NCBI GenBank assembly: GCA_003220225.1
Contig: QHRU01000076.1
Location: 1 to 53,440 of the forward strand
Source of the DNA: Candidatus Rokuibacteriota bacterium
GTDB taxonomy: Bacteria > Methylomirabilota > Methylomirabilia > Rokubacteriales > CSP1-6
Length of the DNA stretch: 53,440 nucleotides
Direction: 5' to 3'
The notes under the pieces are model-generated. The model was not told where the DNA came from and did not search any database. It was given only the letters and a program-made list of their open reading frames with translations. This document shows positions 51,863 through 53,440 of this stretch, one piece after another; within the stretch, counting starts at the first letter, position 1, and the number at the start of each line of letters is the position of its first letter. A program made the translations under genes and the position numbers.

Positions 51863-52525
51863 TTGCTTCCGACCCTCGAGCTCGAGACGGGACGCCCGTC
51901 GACGGCGTCGGTGATCTGGCTGCACGGCCTCGGCGCCGACGGCCACGACTTCGAGCCGATCGTGCCGGAGCTGGACCTGCCCGACGCGCTGGCCGTGCGC
52001 TTCGTGTTCCCGCACGCGCCGACGCAGCCGGTCACGATCAACGGCGGCGCCGTCATGCGCGCGTGGTACGACGTCTACGCGCTGGAGGGCGTGCGCCGCG
52101 AGGACGCCGCGGGCATCCGCGCCTCTCAGGCGAGCGTCGAGGAGCTGATCGCGCGCGAGAAGGCGCGGGGCATTCCGGCCGCGCGCCTCGTGCTGGCGGG
52201 CTTCTCGCAGGGCGGGGCGATCGCGCTCCACACGGGGCTGCGCCACCCCGAGCGGCTGCCGGGCATCATGGCGCTCTCGACGTACCTGCCGCTCGCGAGC
52301 AGCCTCGCCGCGGAGGCCAGCGCCGCCAACCGGGGCGTGCCGATCTTCATGGCGCACGGCCTCTACGACCCGCTCATCCCCATCGAGCGCGCGCAGATGT
52401 CGCGCAAGCTCCTCGAGAGCGCGGGCTACCGCGTCGAGTGGCACGAGTACCCGATGGAGCATTCGGTGTGCGCGGAAGAGATCGCCGACGTCTCGGCGTG
52501 GCTCCAGCGCGCGCTGAAAGGCTGA
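51863..52525 (+). CDS. Phospholipase/carboxylesterase-family alpha/beta hydrolase
   Basis: A 220-residue esterase starting from TTG 51863, 5 nt after the serine hydrolase. Motifs: oxyanion VIWLHGLGADGHDF, nucleophile elbow LAGFSQGGAIAL, acid HGLYDPLIP and base PMEHSVC. This is the YpfH/EstB-type carboxylesterase family (short-chain esters, acyl-protein or lysophospholipid substrates). It is cytoplasmic. It ends 5 nt before the convergent thioesterase. Confidence 0.9.
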   Translation: MLPTLELETGRPSTASVIWLHGLGADGHDFEPIVPELDLPDALAVRFVFPHAPTQPVTINGGAVMRAWYDVYALEGVRREDAAGIRASQASVEELIAREKARGIPAARLVLAGFSQGGAIALHTGLRHPERLPGIMALSTYLPLASSLAAEASAANRGVPIFMAHGLYDPLIPIERAQMSRKLLESAGYRVEWHEYPMEHSVCAEEIADVSAWLQRALKG

Positions 52526-52530
52526 TCGCC

Positions 52531-53301
52531 CTAGCTCCTCGCCTCGACGATCAGGCTCTGCACCGCCCGCCCGATCGGGCCGCGCACGTCGTGCAGGCGC
52601 GTGTCGGCCAGCCCGACGCCGCTGTCCTCGTAGAGCGAGAGGCAGTCCATCCCCACCCATTCGCCGTGCAGCGGCCGATGCACGCTCACCGAAAGATCGG
52701 CGTTGATCGCGGTGAAGCGCTTGTGCTCGATGGCGGCGCTGACACCGCTGCCGGAGTCGGCGGCGACCAGCACGCGCTCGAGCGGAGAGGTGTCCGTGCC
52801 GGCCACGAGCGGCAGGCGCTGGCGCATCCACGCGGCCACGCGCCCGCTGCCCCACTCGCCGCGGGCGAGCCGCGTTTCCATCGCCGCGTGGTAGCTGACG
52901 GGATCGTTGAAGAACGGGAACTCGAACGGCCGGCCGCTCTCGGGCGGCGGCAGCGACGGATCGTTCGCCGGCGAGGCGACGGCAACCGCGGCCGGCCGCA
53001 CGAGCGCCGCGAGCGCCTGGGCGACCGGCCGGTCGCCGTGCAGCAGGCGTGCGACGAGGCGCTGCACCTTCGCCCCCGCGCGCAGCGCCTCGACGCGGAC
53101 GGCGAGACGGTCGATGGGCACCGGCAGCAGGAAGTCGACGGTCACGCGCGTGATCACGAAGCCGGGCGCCTGCGCCGCGATCGCGCGCGCGAGGAGTGCG
53201 GCCGGCGGTCCGCCGTGCTGGTGCCGGGGACTCCACGGGCCGCGCGTGTGAACGGTGGCGACGAAGGCGTCGCCGTCGGGGACGTAGAAGGCGTCGGTCA
53301 T
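52531..53301 (-). CDS. Acyl-CoA thioesterase-like protein (double hotdog)
   Basis: A 256-residue protein of the TesB-like thioesterase family. The first hotdog shows GDAFVATVHTRGPWSPRHQHGGPPAALLARAI with a helix typical of the fold (residues about 9-40). The second hotdog begins FTAINADLSVSVHRPLHGEWVGMD and contains SLYEDSGVGLADTRLHD. It would hydrolyse medium- or long-chain acyl-CoA. The start codon overlaps the stop of the upstream alpha/beta hydrolase as ATGA. Confidence 0.85.
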   Translation of the reverse strand: MTDAFYVPDGDAFVATVHTRGPWSPRHQHGGPPAALLARAIAAQAPGFVITRVTVDFLLPVPIDRLAVRVEALRAGAKVQRLVARLLHGDRPVAQALAALVRPAAVAVASPANDPSLPPPESGRPFEFPFFNDPVSYHAAMETRLARGEWGSGRVAAWMRQRLPLVAGTDTSPLERVLVAADSGSGVSAAIEHKRFTAINADLSVSVHRPLHGEWVGMDCLSLYEDSGVGLADTRLHDVRGPIGRAVQSLIVEARS

Positions 53302-53440
53302 GCGAGCCCGTGCACGATCCGGTCCAGCAACTCCTCCGGACGATCGACGTGGAGAAAGTGGCCGGCGCCCTCGATGGTGTCGACGCGACAGCCGGCCGCC
53401 TCGAGCCGGCGGACGTCCGCGTCGGACACGTACTCGGACT
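53298..53440 (-). CDS. Alpha/beta hydrolase, C-terminal fragment (runs off the window)
   Basis: The minus strand encodes the last 46 residues of an alpha/beta hydrolase: SEYVSDADVRRLEAAG, then the catalytic histidine in EGAGHFLHVDRPEELLDRI and the stop at 53298. The family assignment rests on the GAGHFLHVDRPEE motif. The rest lies beyond the end of the window. It is upstream of and coupled to the thioesterase gene. Confidence 0.75.
   Translation of the reverse strand, partial: SEYVSDADVRRLEAAGCRVDTIEGAGHFLHVDRPEELLDRIVHGLA

Overview
This is a GC-rich (roughly 70% by eye), densely coded bacterial chromosome segment with about 46 protein genes, no rRNA or tRNA that I could find, no prophage, transposase or CRISPR array. 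The mix suggests an uncultured, metabolically versatile soil or groundwater bacterium. It includes a tungsten-type aldehyde:ferredoxin oxidoreductase, a class III CoA-transferase, several sugar-acid dehydratases, an HpnR hopanoid methylase, ergothioneine genes, a MoxR/VWA pair and many orphan sensor kinases. The style resembles Candidatus Rokubacteria / Methylomirabilota; that placement is inference, not shown by a marker gene.

The most interesting feature is two genes interrupted by an in-frame UGA exactly where their families have a catalytic cysteine. One is an AhpD-like carboxymuconolactone decarboxylase family protein (8595-9218, motif C-V-H-UGA). The other is an OsmC-like protein (23554-24066, UGA at the first reactive Cys). 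In both, the frame continues with good family sequence and a hairpin with a bulged U and a GU-containing loop lies about 20 nt past the UGA, like the E. coli fdhF SECIS. Both are best read as selenoproteins. UGA is an ordinary stop in many neighbouring genes.

Layout. 0-9.2 kb: aldo/keto reductase, DUF1272 zinc protein, two methyltransferases, an M24-fold protein, an AraC/GyrI regulator, a large GAF protein, a HAD hydrolase and the Sec-AhpD gene. 9.2-10.1 kb: a VapBC-like toxin-antitoxin pair with an inverted-repeat operator in less GC-rich DNA. 10.1-17.4 kb: CoA-transferase, FMN alpha-hydroxy-acid oxidase, amidohydrolase, cupin, alpha/beta hydrolase, PPOX-type flavin protein and a Mur ligase. 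17.7-24.6 kb: IlvD/Edd dehydratase plus DapA-family lyase (translationally coupled), metallo-beta-lactamase-fold hydrolase, AOR and Sec-OsmC (divergent), and DUF2214. 24.7-30.0 kb: an OpuBC-family ABC importer with fused binding protein and permease, convergent with egtB-egtD-phosphoribosyltransferase. 30-38.8 kb: YjhG/YagF-type xylonate dehydratase, hybrid kinase, FadJ-like beta-oxidation protein and molybdopterin oxidoreductase. 38.8-47.5 kb: ROK kinase, HpnR, BCAT-VWA-MoxR operon and a second hybrid kinase. 47.6-53.4 kb: MFS, beta-propeller, MsrA, serine hydrolase, esterase, thioesterase and a partial alpha/beta hydrolase.

Three cross-cutting patterns stand out. At least ten genes have a TAnnnT box only 6-8 nt before the start codon, as expected for leaderless transcripts. 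Three genes end with the same GGGGGGCC-loop-GGCCCCCC hairpin 4-5 nt after the stop codon, followed by a shared GC-rich module that is tandemly amplified (about 65-bp unit) at 32.1 kb. A structured, U-tract-terminated RNA element with alternative helices lies at 21.4-21.5 kb. Redox defence is a recurring theme (Sec-AhpD, Sec-OsmC, MsrA, ergothioneine).
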